DNA of 34,023 nt, taken from the IMG/VR virus record IMGVR_UViG_3300037264_002118, positions 1 through 34,023 of that record; one strand, given 5' to 3'. Both the position numbers and the translations under genes were made by a program. Under the pieces are notes generated by a model. That model searched no databases, was not told the origin of the DNA, and saw nothing but the letters and a program-made list of their open reading frames with translations. Shown piece by piece: positions 13,265 to 21,712 of this stretch. How positions within the stretch are numbered: position 1 is the first letter of the stretch; each line of letters begins with the position of its first letter. This DNA comes from a virus.

Positions 13265-14698
13265 ATGGCCGCACCGATCACGCAACATGTAGATGTATCC
13301 GTACTCGTCGAGGGTGCGCTAGGCGAGTCATTCAATTTCGGCTCTCTCATGGGCGCATTTACGCACACAATCACGGGCAACCGCCTCGACGGCCCGTATG
13401 CATCGACAACGGAATTGGCGGCCGCTGGGTTCACGTCGACGGCTGCCCCTGAAATCAATGCATGGGCGGCTACTGTGTTTGGCCAGCCCAACGGTCCCAT
13501 CAAGCAGATTTACGTGGGCCGCATCGATGCAGGCGATGCTGATATTACCTCGTCGCTGGATGCGATCGAGGCTGTAGACTCCGAGGCGTTCTATCTGGTC
13601 AACATCGAATCCCGCGAAGCTGCCGATATCCTCGAGGCCGCTACGTGGTGCGAATCCCGAAACGGCGATTCGCTGAAATTCGGTATTTGGCAATCAGCCG
13701 ACGGCTCGTTCCTGAATGGCACGGGACCCGTTCATACGGCCACCGTCGGCGGCACGCCTACCGATGGCGACTACGTAATCACGTTTACCGGGTTCGGCTT
13801 GCTGGCGCCTGTGGTCGTTACCGTGTCGCGCGTGGCTGGCGTGCCTGCGACTAATGCAGCTCTCGCTACCGCAATCGACGCAGCGATCGATGCTCTCATT
13901 CCTACCACGCTGGCCAACGTCGTAACTGCGTCCACCGTGTTAGGCGCTGTAGTTACGATCACGCTGGCGCGCGGGCTCGCTACTGGCGTGATCTCTCAGT
14001 CTGCCCCTGCGCCAGGTACCATCACGCTGGTGAATCCCGATATCGACATCATGGGGCAACTGGACGCAGGCGCGTATCGTCGGTCGATCCTGATGTATCA
14101 CCAGTTTGATGCAGGCACTACGGGATACAAAGACGGCGCCGTCGCTTCTCGTATGGGCGGGTTTCGACTGGACGAGCCGTCCGGCGCTGCCGCCCTGGCG
14201 TACAAGGAGCTTTCGATCGCTCCGTACTCGCCGCTGTCTACGCCGCAGGCGCTGGCCATCGTCAATGGCAAAGGCAATTACCACGGACGTAAGCGTGGCT
14301 TCTCGTTCATTTGGAACGGGCAGACTCCGGCAGGCCCTCCGTACTACGCCGATATTACGACGTCGATCGATTGGTTTGTGCGCCGCACCGAAGAAGCGAT
14401 CTTGCGGTTGCAGGTCGGCACTCCTACGAAGATCGGTTTCGACCAAGCCGGCATCTTGAAGTTTGTCAACGCCGTGCAGGGGGTGCTGAATAACGGCGTG
14501 CGCAACGGGCACTTCCTCGGCGATCCTGGATTCGAGCCGTTCGTATTCGCGCCGCCGATTGCCAGCATCTCTGCGGCAGACAAGGCCGCACGCATCCTGC
14601 GCCTGACATCGACCATGAATAAGGCCACCTTCAACGGGGCTATTCAGAAGGTCGTGATCGTGATGAGAATGAACTTTGGCGATGATCAGACGGCGTAA
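13265..14698 (+). CDS. Tail sheath protein (DUF3383-like)
   Basis: 477 residues, ATG preceded by AGGAG. The N-terminal and C-terminal parts match DUF3383 sheath proteins: AAPEINAWAATVFGQPNGPIKQIYVGR early, YKELSIAPYSPLSTPQALAIVNGKGNYHG in the middle, then DWFVRRTEEAILRL. About 95 residues (158-252) interrupt it with a strand/helix/strand module (DGDYVITFTGFG…NAALATAIDAAIDALI…VVTITLARG). Sheath subunits form the contractile outer cylinder, so this phage has a myovirus-type tail. The tube gene follows, as expected. Confidence 0.85.
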   Translation: MAAPITQHVDVSVLVEGALGESFNFGSLMGAFTHTITGNRLDGPYASTTELAAAGFTSTAAPEINAWAATVFGQPNGPIKQIYVGRIDAGDADITSSLDAIEAVDSEAFYLVNIESREAADILEAATWCESRNGDSLKFGIWQSADGSFLNGTGPVHTATVGGTPTDGDYVITFTGFGLLAPVVVTVSRVAGVPATNAALATAIDAAIDALIPTTLANVVTASTVLGAVVTITLARGLATGVISQSAPAPGTITLVNPDIDIMGQLDAGAYRRSILMYHQFDAGTTGYKDGAVASRMGGFRLDEPSGAAALAYKELSIAPYSPLSTPQALAIVNGKGNYHGRKRGFSFIWNGQTPAGPPYYADITTSIDWFVRRTEEAILRLQVGTPTKIGFDQAGILKFVNAVQGVLNNGVRNGHFLGDPGFEPFVFAPPIASISAADKAARILRLTSTMNKATFNGAIQKVVIVMRMNFGDDQTA

Positions 14699-14742
14699 CG
14701 GTAGCCAGTAGGCACAGTTTCGCCAGCAGAAAGGAGCGGCCA

Positions 14743-15192
14743 ATGGCGCCGTCGTTCGACGCAACATACAGCATCGACCGTGAGGTAATCACTTGGCAAG
14801 GTGTAGACATTACGCAAGCCATTGCCGAGGGTGACGGGTCGATCACTGAAACCCTTGAGGGCGCATCGGGCTGGTCACAGAAGGGGAACGGCGTTGGCGG
14901 CGCTGTGCAGTCGTTCAACCCCTCGACGAGGGGGACGATCAAGATCAAGGTGTCGATGGAACACCCAGTTCATACGCAGCTTAAAGCCCTAGTGCGCGTA
15001 GACCAGCTTACTCGGGCAATCGCTGCACCTATGACACGCCTGCGCAATAGCGGCGAAGTGATCACGTACGAGAACGCACGCGTTACTCGTGTGCCGGACG
15101 AGGGCGGCGGATCTACCGCTGGCGAGTCTGAATGGGAATGGATCTTCACCCGCAAGGTCAGCAATGCGGGCGTCCTCTTGAATGTCATCTAG
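14743..15192 (+). CDS. Tail tube protein (DUF3277-like)
   Basis: 149 residues, ATG after AAGGAG. The beta-barrel pattern and phrases (VDITQAIAEGDGSITE…, TIKIKVSMEHPVHTQLKALVRVD, ESEWEWIFTRK) fit the DUF3277 tube family, which follows the DUF3383 sheath gene in related phages. Hexamers stack to form the inner tube through which DNA passes. Confidence 0.8.
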   Translation: MAPSFDATYSIDREVITWQGVDITQAIAEGDGSITETLEGASGWSQKGNGVGGAVQSFNPSTRGTIKIKVSMEHPVHTQLKALVRVDQLTRAIAAPMTRLRNSGEVITYENARVTRVPDEGGGSTAGESEWEWIFTRKVSNAGVLLNVI

Positions 15193-15239
15193 CAGTCTGA
15201 CAGGGGACGCCTCCTGGTGCAATAGGGGCGGAGGGATAC

Positions 15240-15683
15240 ATGGCTACGGATGCGCTAAGTAGGCACGTCACAGTGATCGATAGTGTGACGTATGAGGCCG
15301 TCGCATGGCCCGCTACGCAGTCGATGCGTATGTCGGGCAAAGCGTGTGAGATATTTGGCGACGCTGGCGTGGGGCTGCTCCTGCGCGCATTGGGCGTATC
15401 CGAACTGGGCAGCCAATTGTCGGACAAGAAAGGTGCCGCGCTTGGCGTGGCGCTGGCTATGGCCGCCGCACAGACCGGCCATGCCGACGATTTTGACGTG
15501 TTCGTACGTTCGTGCTTCAAAGCTGTATCGTCCCCGCAAGTACGTATAGGCGACGTCGAGACGCGCGAATCTGTGTATGAGCATTTCGATTCCCATTTCA
15601 TGGGCCGATTGCCTCATATGTACTTGGTGTTTACTTGGGTATACTCTGTTAGTTTTACCCGTCCCGACGGCGCAAGCCGCTAG
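15240..15683 (+). CDS. Tail assembly chaperone, short form
   Basis: 147 residues, ATG preceded by GGAGG. It lies between the tube and tape-measure genes, the invariant place of the tail chaperone. The protein is mostly helical (VGLLLRALGVSELG…, GVALAMAAAQTG) and ends TRPDGASR. Such proteins coat the tape measure during tail assembly and are made in a short form and a longer frameshifted form; evidence for the second form is given at 15240-15943. Confidence 0.7.
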   Translation: MATDALSRHVTVIDSVTYEAVAWPATQSMRMSGKACEIFGDAGVGLLLRALGVSELGSQLSDKKGAALGVALAMAAAQTGHADDFDVFVRSCFKAVSSPQVRIGDVETRESVYEHFDSHFMGRLPHMYLVFTWVYSVSFTRPDGASR

Positions 15684-15943
15684 CCGCCTGGGAGCCGTTT
15701 CGCGGCGACAATCCTGCGCAGGGGAAGCACGTTGGAATTGAGCCGAGCAACGTCCCGTATCAGATATATCTAGCGTGCACAAACCGCGAAGGTATCGATG
15801 TTGCGACGTACGAAGCGCTAAGCTCTCGCATCGACGTAGACGGGTTGCACGATCTGCTAGAGATGCGAGAGGTCAACGCGTCATGGGAGGCAGCGATCCG
15901 TAAGAACGTGGCAGACCATGAGCGTAAGAGGAGCCGAGGTTAG
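15240..15943 (+). CDS. Tail assembly chaperone, -1 frameshift long form (predicted)
   Basis: After the short-form stop at 15681-15683 the -1 frame is open from 15653 to a TAG at 15941-15943. It has protein-like composition (WEPFRGDNPAQGKHVGIEP…, ending HERKRSRG) but no usable start codon near its beginning. The -1 frame has its own stop at 15650-15652, so the shift must fall between there and 15681. The best site is AGT TTT ACC: the tRNA on TTT (15654-15656) can re-pair perfectly with TTT at 15653-15655. This is not a canonical X XXY YYZ heptamer. The fusion would be 234 residues. Long chaperone forms made by -1 shifting are known in lambda, Mu and many other tailed phages. Confidence 0.6.
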
Positions 15944-16207
15944 ATGGCCGCGCCTCGCCGCATGTCGTCAGACGATCGCGCATTGCGCTTTCGCGCGCAG
16001 CATGAACGGCGCATGCAGCATAAGCGAATGCTGGCGTCCAACATGTACTCTATACGCAATAGGCGCATGCCGCACGGGGCGAACGTAGCGTTAGCGGAGC
16101 TACGCCTAGCGGCCCCGTTTCGTGCGGTCGAACGCACAGACGCAGAGGTGCGCAGGCTATTGCGCCAAGCGCGTGCGCAGCTTTCGCGCAAACTAGGTAA
16201 GCCGTAA
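15944..16207 (+). CDS. Small basic hypothetical protein (87 aa)
   Basis: Its ATG follows the stop of the chaperone extension directly (TAG-ATG) and its stop overlaps the tape-measure start (TAATG), so it is tightly coupled in the operon. The protein is highly basic and helical (RALRFRAQHERRMQHKRML…, RRLLRQARAQLSRKLGKP), with no membrane segment. I do not recognise it. Position suggests an assembly factor or small tail component. Confidence 0.55.
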   Translation: MAAPRRMSSDDRALRFRAQHERRMQHKRMLASNMYSIRNRRMPHGANVALAELRLAAPFRAVERTDAEVRRLLRQARAQLSRKLGKP

Positions 16208-17877
16208 TGGCCGGTACAGTTATCGACGAAATGCTAGTAGTGCTTGGCGTCGATGTTACGTCGGCCAAAGCAGCTACGGCTACGATCGATTCGCTGGAGA
16301 AGGAGATCAGAGGCGTAGGCCCGTCGGCAGACAAGAGTTTCTCCGAAGCTAAGACCGCTATGGAGTCGTTCACCGACGGAGCCAAGGCCGCTAAAGCGGC
16401 TGTGTCGAAGGTCTTTGATGGCGTCGGCGGGATCCTCGGCAAGATCAAATCCGAGGCGTTCGGCGCATTCGAGGCTGTCAACAAAGGCGTCGAGGAGCTG
16501 GACAAAGTCGCGAAGAAATCTCGCGCCACCGGTATCGGCGTCGAAGAATTGCAGCGACTGACATTCGTTGCAGGACAGGCCGGTACCGATGTCAACGCCC
16601 TGGCCAAAGCGTCTAGCAAGCTCAACAAAGACCTATTCGCCATTTCTGCAGGCGGTGGCAAAAAGACAGTCGAGAACCTGGCCCTGTTGGGGCTGACCGC
16701 CCAACAGCTTGCGCCCCTGTCGGTCACTGATCGACTGGCGCTGCTTGGCGATCGACTAGCGCTCGTCGATAACGAAACACAGCGGGTCGCCTTAACGACG
16801 CGGCTGCTAGGTCCGGCCGGGAATAAGCTCGCGTCGTTCCTGGCCGACGGCGGCGCGGGCATCAAGGAGATGGCAGATAAGGCGCAGGTAGCTAGCGCCG
16901 CCACTGTTGCCGCCGCCGAAAAGCAGAGCGACGAATACGGCGTACTGCAGAATCAGCTAAAGAGTTTTCGCACTACAGCGCTTGACGCAGCGTTGCCCGC
17001 TACAAAGGCTATCACCGACGCCATGAATGAATGGCTCGCAACTAATCGAGCATTTATACGCGAGCGTATCCACGAGGCTGTGACGGTATTGGGCGACGTT
17101 GTAAAAGACCTTGTGCCCCATATCAAAGACCTTGCGGATAGCGCCGCGGCGTGGGTGAAAGAAAACGCTGCGCTCATTCGGCAAGAGCTGCCGGGCAAGT
17201 TGAAAGAAATCGGTAGTGCCATGAAAGACATGGCGGGCTTCTTTTTGTCGGTAGTGGATGCAGGTCGCGCGGTGGCCGCTGCCATCAAGAGCATTGACCA
17301 GGCGTTGACACCGGATTTCGTGCTCAAGATCAAGGCGCTTGAGAAATCTCAGAAGGGCCAAGAGGATATCGCCAAACGTGCCGAGCGGCGCGACGAACGC
17401 GAGCTAGGGCGCGCTACGCCGCGCATCGTCGGCGGCGTACCGACTGGGGAGGAGGTCGAAGTGGGCGGCGTCTCGTTGACCGAGATCCGCAGACGTGTGC
17501 TAGAGGACCGACGAAAAGATTTCGCAGAGCGACAGAACAAGCTATTGCGGGATCGCCTGGAATTGCTGCGCGCAGGGAAGGATAAGAAGGGCCCGAAGAG
17601 GAAAGAGCCGACCAGCAAGATCAGCCTAGAGGAGTTTTTGATCAAGGTGTCGAGCGGCGAGGACCCGAGCGCCGACGTTAAAACGCTAGCGTCGCAGACG
17701 CCGTCAAGCAAAGACATCAAGCCGACGGTGGCGATCGACTACTTTAGCTTCATCGTGACGCAGAACATTACCTCTACCGATCCGCGCGCGGCGGGGGATG
17801 AGAGCGCAGCGCGTATCAAAGGCGCATTCCAAAAGGCAACCGCGTTGAATGCTCCAGTCGGCAGCGTGGTGCGTTAA
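16207..17877 (+). CDS. Tail tape measure protein
   Basis: 556 residues, long and helical, Ala/Lys/Glu-rich with coiled-coil stretches. Typical tape-measure phrases are KSRATGIGVEELQRLTFVAGQAG and LGLTAQQLAPLSVTDRLALLGDRLALV. A weakly hydrophobic stretch lies near 335-350. It follows the chaperone pair. Length sets tail length at about 0.15 nm per residue, which suggests roughly 80 nm if the whole protein spans the tube. The C-terminal third (after about 390) is charged and probably interacts with the baseplate hub. Confidence 0.85.
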   Translation: MAGTVIDEMLVVLGVDVTSAKAATATIDSLEKEIRGVGPSADKSFSEAKTAMESFTDGAKAAKAAVSKVFDGVGGILGKIKSEAFGAFEAVNKGVEELDKVAKKSRATGIGVEELQRLTFVAGQAGTDVNALAKASSKLNKDLFAISAGGGKKTVENLALLGLTAQQLAPLSVTDRLALLGDRLALVDNETQRVALTTRLLGPAGNKLASFLADGGAGIKEMADKAQVASAATVAAAEKQSDEYGVLQNQLKSFRTTALDAALPATKAITDAMNEWLATNRAFIRERIHEAVTVLGDVVKDLVPHIKDLADSAAAWVKENAALIRQELPGKLKEIGSAMKDMAGFFLSVVDAGRAVAAAIKSIDQALTPDFVLKIKALEKSQKGQEDIAKRAERRDERELGRATPRIVGGVPTGEEVEVGGVSLTEIRRRVLEDRRKDFAERQNKLLRDRLELLRAGKDKKGPKRKEPTSKISLEEFLIKVSSGEDPSADVKTLASQTPSSKDIKPTVAIDYFSFIVTQNITSTDPRAAGDESAARIKGAFQKATALNAPVGSVVR

Positions 17878-18239
17878 TGGCCGTACCCGGCAAAGAGCCT
17901 ACCGAGCGGCGTATCAGAGCGATGGCAGTGGAGCAGGTCAACGGCGAAGCTGGTGACTTGTTCCCCCATACTATCGGCACTTGGGCGCACATCGTCGATA
18001 AGTTAGCGTTTCCTATTGTGGCGTTCGGCGTGGCTGTAGCGTTGGCGGTAGGCTACCACAATCACGTGCGGCAAGATTCTGCCGCGGTGCGCATGCATTT
18101 CTCTCAGCAGGTCGACAAGTTGACTAAGGCACAGAGGGATGACCGCGACGCCTTGATCAAGGCGTTAGAAAAACAGACTGCATTGCTGGAGCGCATCGAG
18201 CAACGTTTGTTGACGGCCGTAGGCGCGAGGGGCAAATGA
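17877..18239 (+). CDS. Small membrane protein with coiled coil (holin-like candidate)
   Basis: 120 residues; the ATG overlaps the tape-measure stop. One clear membrane helix (about 43-63, LAFPIVAFGVAVALAVGY) is followed by a charged coiled coil (about 70-112, QVDKLTKAQRDDRDALIKALEKQTALLERIEQRL). The amphipathic N-terminus is probably cytoplasmic. The architecture fits a class III-like holin or a membrane partner of the next gene product, but holins have no diagnostic motif. It is inserted between tape-measure and baseplate genes, away from the amidase. Confidence 0.6.
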   Translation: MAVPGKEPTERRIRAMAVEQVNGEAGDLFPHTIGTWAHIVDKLAFPIVAFGVAVALAVGYHNHVRQDSAAVRMHFSQQVDKLTKAQRDDRDALIKALEKQTALLERIEQRLLTAVGARGK

Positions 18240-18505
18240 GCGACGGCGCGCCTGGCTCGACAGAAGGGGCGAGCAAGTGGCTGGACACCCTCGACAAGGC
18301 CAACCGCCTGGGGTTGATCCCCCTCATCCTTGCGCTTGCGATCGGCTACATGCATTGGACCGCGCAGGCGCAGTACAGGGCTGACCTGCAGGCCGCAGAG
18401 GCGCGTACCAGGGAGGCGTTGTCCGAGTGCCGCGCTAGCGCTACAGCCGAACACAAGCGGACACGTGAAGAGGTCCGCAAGGTCGGCCGCTCGGCCGCGC
18501 CATGA
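18236..18505 (+). CDS. Small membrane protein (i-spanin or holin-like candidate)
   Basis: 89 residues, overlapping both neighbours by four bases (ATGA). One N-terminal membrane helix (about 28-45, LGLIPLILALAIGYMHW) precedes a soluble Ala/Glu/Arg coiled coil (YRADLQAAEARTREALSECRA…). An N-terminal anchor with a periplasmic coiled coil is the layout of inner-membrane spanins such as lambda Rz. The lipoprotein-like gene at 31809 could be a distant partner. Function inferred from topology only. Confidence 0.55.
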   Translation: MSDGAPGSTEGASKWLDTLDKANRLGLIPLILALAIGYMHWTAQAQYRADLQAAEARTREALSECRASATAEHKRTREEVRKVGRSAAP

Positions 18506-19242
18506 CCGCATCACTGGGGATCACAGTAGGTGTCGGGGCCCTCTTCGAGGTCTCCCCCCTCGGCGGAGTGCTGGGCGCCTCGACGTGTTCGATCTTTCGG
18601 CTCGACCCGTTCACGGGGACCGTGCCGCTGGAGCCATTGATCGATTTGGTGCCGGGCGTGACGCCGCTGCGGGTCACGTTCGACATGATCGATGATGAGC
18701 TGATAGAGCACAGCTATGCGTTGACTACGCACGCGCTGCAGGACATCAGCGACGCAACCAGCAACGTGCACAAGCAATTGCGCAAGCTGACTGTTAGCGG
18801 CACGTTATCTGCGAATCTACCAATACCGTCGCTATTCCCGTTGCCGTTCACTGCGTTGCCAAATCCGCTCGGGCTATTGCGAATCGACCTGATCAGGCTA
18901 CGGCACTTGCAACAGATCGCAGACGACAGACAACCGGTCATGGTAGTGACTCCTCGCTACGCCATGGCTCGAGGATTCATCGAATCGATCAAGCGCAGTT
19001 GGAAACCGGACGATGGCGATTCGTCGAACGTGGTTGTGAGTTTCCAAGAGGCGAGGATCGTCAAGCCCTCTGTGGGTCCTGCCATTCAGGCCGACACACC
19101 TAACCAACTGCCTGGCAACAATGCAGCCGCTGGCGGAGGGCAGGCTGCCGGTGCCTCGTCTGCAGCGTCGGCTACGCCTAGCGGTACGGCGGGCATACCG
19201 CCATCGCCCATCGGGCCTATATCCAATCCGTCGGGGGGCTAG
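18502..19242 (+). CDS. Baseplate distal-tail-like (Dit-like) protein
   Basis: 246 residues, coupled by ATGA to the preceding gene. The core fits Dit-like/gp48-type proteins that follow the tape measure: DDELIEHSYALTTHALQDISDATS, then RKLTVSGTLSANLP, and QPVMVVTPRYAMARGFIESIKRSW followed by VVVSFQEARIV, a strand order seen in tail proteins that bind the tube end. The last 45 residues are a Gly/Ala/Ser/Pro linker. Likely role: first ring of the baseplate around the tube. Confidence 0.65.
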   Translation: MTASLGITVGVGALFEVSPLGGVLGASTCSIFRLDPFTGTVPLEPLIDLVPGVTPLRVTFDMIDDELIEHSYALTTHALQDISDATSNVHKQLRKLTVSGTLSANLPIPSLFPLPFTALPNPLGLLRIDLIRLRHLQQIADDRQPVMVVTPRYAMARGFIESIKRSWKPDDGDSSNVVVSFQEARIVKPSVGPAIQADTPNQLPGNNAAAGGGQAAGASSAASATPSGTAGIPPSPIGPISNPSGG

Positions 19243-19247
19243 AGCAA

Positions 19248-19610
19248 GTGGCCACGCCGATCACGTTCGAGCTAATCTCTTTACCAGTGCAGCCTGACCA
19301 CAAGGTCACGCATTTCGATGCGACGATCAGACTAGGCGATCGTGCCTGGTTCTTTTCGTTCTACACCAATAGCGAGGGTGGCTGGTTCATGAACATCGGC
19401 ACCGATCCCAGCACGCCTGTCATTGCAGGCATCGGTATCGCTACTGGGCTGGACTTGCTGTTTCCGTTTCGTCACCTCGACGTACCGCCTGGCCCCTTGT
19501 GGGTGCTGGATAGGAACAATTCCGACGCGGACCCTGACGATACGGGGTTTGCCGATGGCAGGTACTCGCTGGTGTATGTCGACCTAGCGGCGTCGACGTT
19601 GGAAGCATAG
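19248..19610 (+). CDS. Baseplate plug-like protein (Pam3 gp18-like)
   Basis: 120 residues from GTG at 19248. The pattern LISLPVQPDHKVTHFDATIRLGDRAWFFSFYTN…GWFMNIGTD…GLDLLFPFRHLDVPPGPLWVLDRN…DGRYSLVYVD matches the small beta proteins placed between Dit-like and hub genes in contractile phages with DUF3383 sheaths, described in cyanophage Pam3 as the baseplate plug. The start codon overlap with the next gene (TAGTG) suggests stoichiometric expression with the hub. Confidence 0.65.
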   Translation: MATPITFELISLPVQPDHKVTHFDATIRLGDRAWFFSFYTNSEGGWFMNIGTDPSTPVIAGIGIATGLDLLFPFRHLDVPPGPLWVLDRNNSDADPDDTGFADGRYSLVYVDLAASTLEA

Positions 19611-20539
19611 TGGCCGCCGCTGCACAAGTGCCGTTCACGCGATTTCTGAACGTCTCTGCGGCCGTCGAAATCGGTACCGTGCCGAAGGTCTTCGTCAATG
19701 CACTGAAGGATGACGGGCTATTCGTCGAATGGAAGATCAAGAAGACTAACAAGAGTGAAGCCGACACCATGGAATTGTCGATCTACAATCTACCGCCCGA
19801 CGTACGCAAGTCGATACAGGCATACGCATCCAAGCCGCCAGGTATCCCGACCCTGGATTACCAGGTGCGATTGTCCATCGGCTGGGATGGCCAGGTCATG
19901 CAGGTTTTCAAAGGTCGGGTGAAGCACGTCGAAGCAGAGCGCAGCGCCAAGGCAGGCGACCGCAAGGACGCCATCACGTTCCTTCGCGTGCTCGACGGTG
20001 TAGAGAAGAGCGATATCCCTAAAGGCGATGGCACGAATAGTCTAGCAGCCGCCGGGGCCATCATCGCTAAACACGTCGGCATACTGAAGATTGGTCCACT
20101 GACCAGCAAACAGATCGGCGTTATAGCGAAAGCTGCCAAGAAGCTGCCGTTAGATTTCTTTCGTGTCGCTGCCGGCGGTACGGACCCAAAGAAGACTCTT
20201 GATGCTGTGTTTGAAACATTGAACCTGTCGTGGAGTATCCAAAACGGTAAGATCGTAATATACGACCGCGGCATCAATAGCGAGGCATTACACGTCGTAC
20301 TCAATCCGCAGTCTGGGCTATTGACGTACGAGGTCAAAGACGACGGCAATATCAAGATCAAGGCGCTGGCCAACCCTGCGGTCTTGCCCGGCGGGCCGGT
20401 CACCGTGTACGACAAGGATAACCAGGTAGTGACAGGCGCACCGCTGCGCGTCGAGAAGGTCGAATTTGAAGGAGACACAGAGAGCAAATCGCTTATGACT
20501 ATTCTAGGTCGTAAGCCCACAGTCGGTGGCGAGAAATAG
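19610..20539 (+). CDS. Baseplate hub protein (gp27/gp44-like)
   Basis: 309 residues from GTG 19610, overlapping the preceding stop by one base. The protein has the two-barrel hub pattern: WKIKKTNKSEADTMELSIYNLPPDVR and VRLSIGWDGQVMQVFKGRVKHVEAER early, then a helical insertion, then LDAVFETLNLSWSIQNGKIVIYDRG and a final barrel ending SLMTILGRKP. This is the architecture of Mu gp44/T4 gp27-type hubs, which join tube to spike. The order hub then spike agrees. Confidence 0.8.
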   Translation: MAAAAQVPFTRFLNVSAAVEIGTVPKVFVNALKDDGLFVEWKIKKTNKSEADTMELSIYNLPPDVRKSIQAYASKPPGIPTLDYQVRLSIGWDGQVMQVFKGRVKHVEAERSAKAGDRKDAITFLRVLDGVEKSDIPKGDGTNSLAAAGAIIAKHVGILKIGPLTSKQIGVIAKAAKKLPLDFFRVAAGGTDPKKTLDAVFETLNLSWSIQNGKIVIYDRGINSEALHVVLNPQSGLLTYEVKDDGNIKIKALANPAVLPGGPVTVYDKDNQVVTGAPLRVEKVEFEGDTESKSLMTILGRKPTVGGEK

Positions 20540-20541
20540 CA

Positions 20542-21273
20542 ATGGCCGAACAACGGACAGGAACATACGAGCCGGAGTTAGGGGAAGACGGCGAGTATGA
20601 GCTGAACGAAAGCTACTTCAAGGCATGGACTCGCGCTGTGCAATTGGAAGTGCGTACTCACGTGCCTTGCACCGTGACCAAGTACGACGCCGCTACGCAG
20701 ACGGTGGACGTCACGGTCGACCATTTGACCGTAGTCAAGGCCAGCGACGGTAAGAAGCCCGCAGCCGCTGTGTCGACGATCGGCGAAGGTGCGGACATGA
20801 GCGCCGTGCTAGAGCCCATGCGGTTGACCGGATTGCGCGTCTGTTGGCCGTCGACAAAGGCCGGCTACCTGACCCTTCCCCTGGCGCCCGGCGACACAGG
20901 GGAGCTGCACGTCTCCGACCGGTCGCTGACTCGCTGGCGCAAAGAGGGCAAGCCAGTTGACCCACTTCTCGGGCTACTGCACCAACTCGTCGACGGGAAT
21001 TTTTACCCTGGGCTGTGCCCGGACAAGGGTGTCATCCAGCCCGCCGCAGATACCGAGGCTGCGGTGTTGCATGGCCCCAAGGTCAAGCTGGGTCGAGATG
21101 CGCAGGAACCTATTGCACTCGCTGGGCTTGTGCGGGATTATCTACTCGGCATGCTCGACGCCATGGCTCCAGTTGCTGGTGACGGCGGCGCGGCCGCAAT
21201 CGCAGGCGCCAAGGCGTACGTGAACGGTCACCCCGCCGAAGACATGGGCGCTGATACAGTGCTGGCGAAATGA
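20542..21273 (+). CDS. Baseplate spike protein (gp138 N-terminal OB fold)
   Basis: 243 residues. The region about 35-140 resembles the Gp138 N-terminal OB domain: HVPCTVTKYDAATQTVDVTV, then a region on pipe proteins with GYLTLPLAPGDTGELHVSDRSLTRW. The part around 170-195 (AAVLHGPKVKLGRDAQEPIAL) is like the beta-helical stem/tip of gpV/gp45 spikes. The last 45 residues are helical and Ala-rich. As a trimer it should form the membrane-piercing tip. Confidence 0.8.
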   Translation: MAEQRTGTYEPELGEDGEYELNESYFKAWTRAVQLEVRTHVPCTVTKYDAATQTVDVTVDHLTVVKASDGKKPAAAVSTIGEGADMSAVLEPMRLTGLRVCWPSTKAGYLTLPLAPGDTGELHVSDRSLTRWRKEGKPVDPLLGLLHQLVDGNFYPGLCPDKGVIQPAADTEAAVLHGPKVKLGRDAQEPIALAGLVRDYLLGMLDAMAPVAGDGGAAAIAGAKAYVNGHPAEDMGADTVLAK

Positions 21274-21295
21274 CACCCGCAGCGCAGGATGCAAC

Positions 21296-21712
21296 GTGAG
21301 CGACTTCGCGCTAGACAACGGCGGCATTGGCTATGACATGGCTATTGTCGATAAGCCAAACGGCAAACGCGATTACGCGATCGTACGCGGTCGACCTGCT
21401 ATTGCGCAGCGCGTGCAAATGCGCACGCGTACATTCCTAGGCGAGAGCAGATACAATCGTCTGGCCGGCATGCCATGGACACAAGCTGTGTTTGTCAAAG
21501 GTGTCAATGCTACCGCGGCACGTGCGATCATGGAACAGCACGTGCTAAACACGCAAGGCGTGAAGCGTGTGGACGATATGTCTCTGACATTCGTACCGCG
21601 CACACGTGTGTTGAGCGGCACTGCCAGAATAGTAGGCGACGACGGCGACCCGCTTGACGTGCCGATTGAGATTGCCAAAGTGCTGCCACCTGGCGCTGGA
21701 TTTGTGCCATGA
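21296..21712 (+). CDS. Baseplate wedge protein W (gp25/DUF2634-like)
   Basis: 138 residues from GTG 21296 (AGGA upstream). The small LysM-like wedge pattern is visible: IAQRVQMRTRTFLGESRYNRLAGMPWTQAVF, then ARAIMEQHVLNTQGVKRVDDMSLTF, as in T4 gp25/Mu gp46 proteins that start sheath assembly. Its stop overlaps the amidase ATG (ATGA). Confidence 0.75.
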   Translation: MSDFALDNGGIGYDMAIVDKPNGKRDYAIVRGRPAIAQRVQMRTRTFLGESRYNRLAGMPWTQAVFVKGVNATAARAIMEQHVLNTQGVKRVDDMSLTFVPRTRVLSGTARIVGDDGDPLDVPIEIAKVLPPGAGFVP

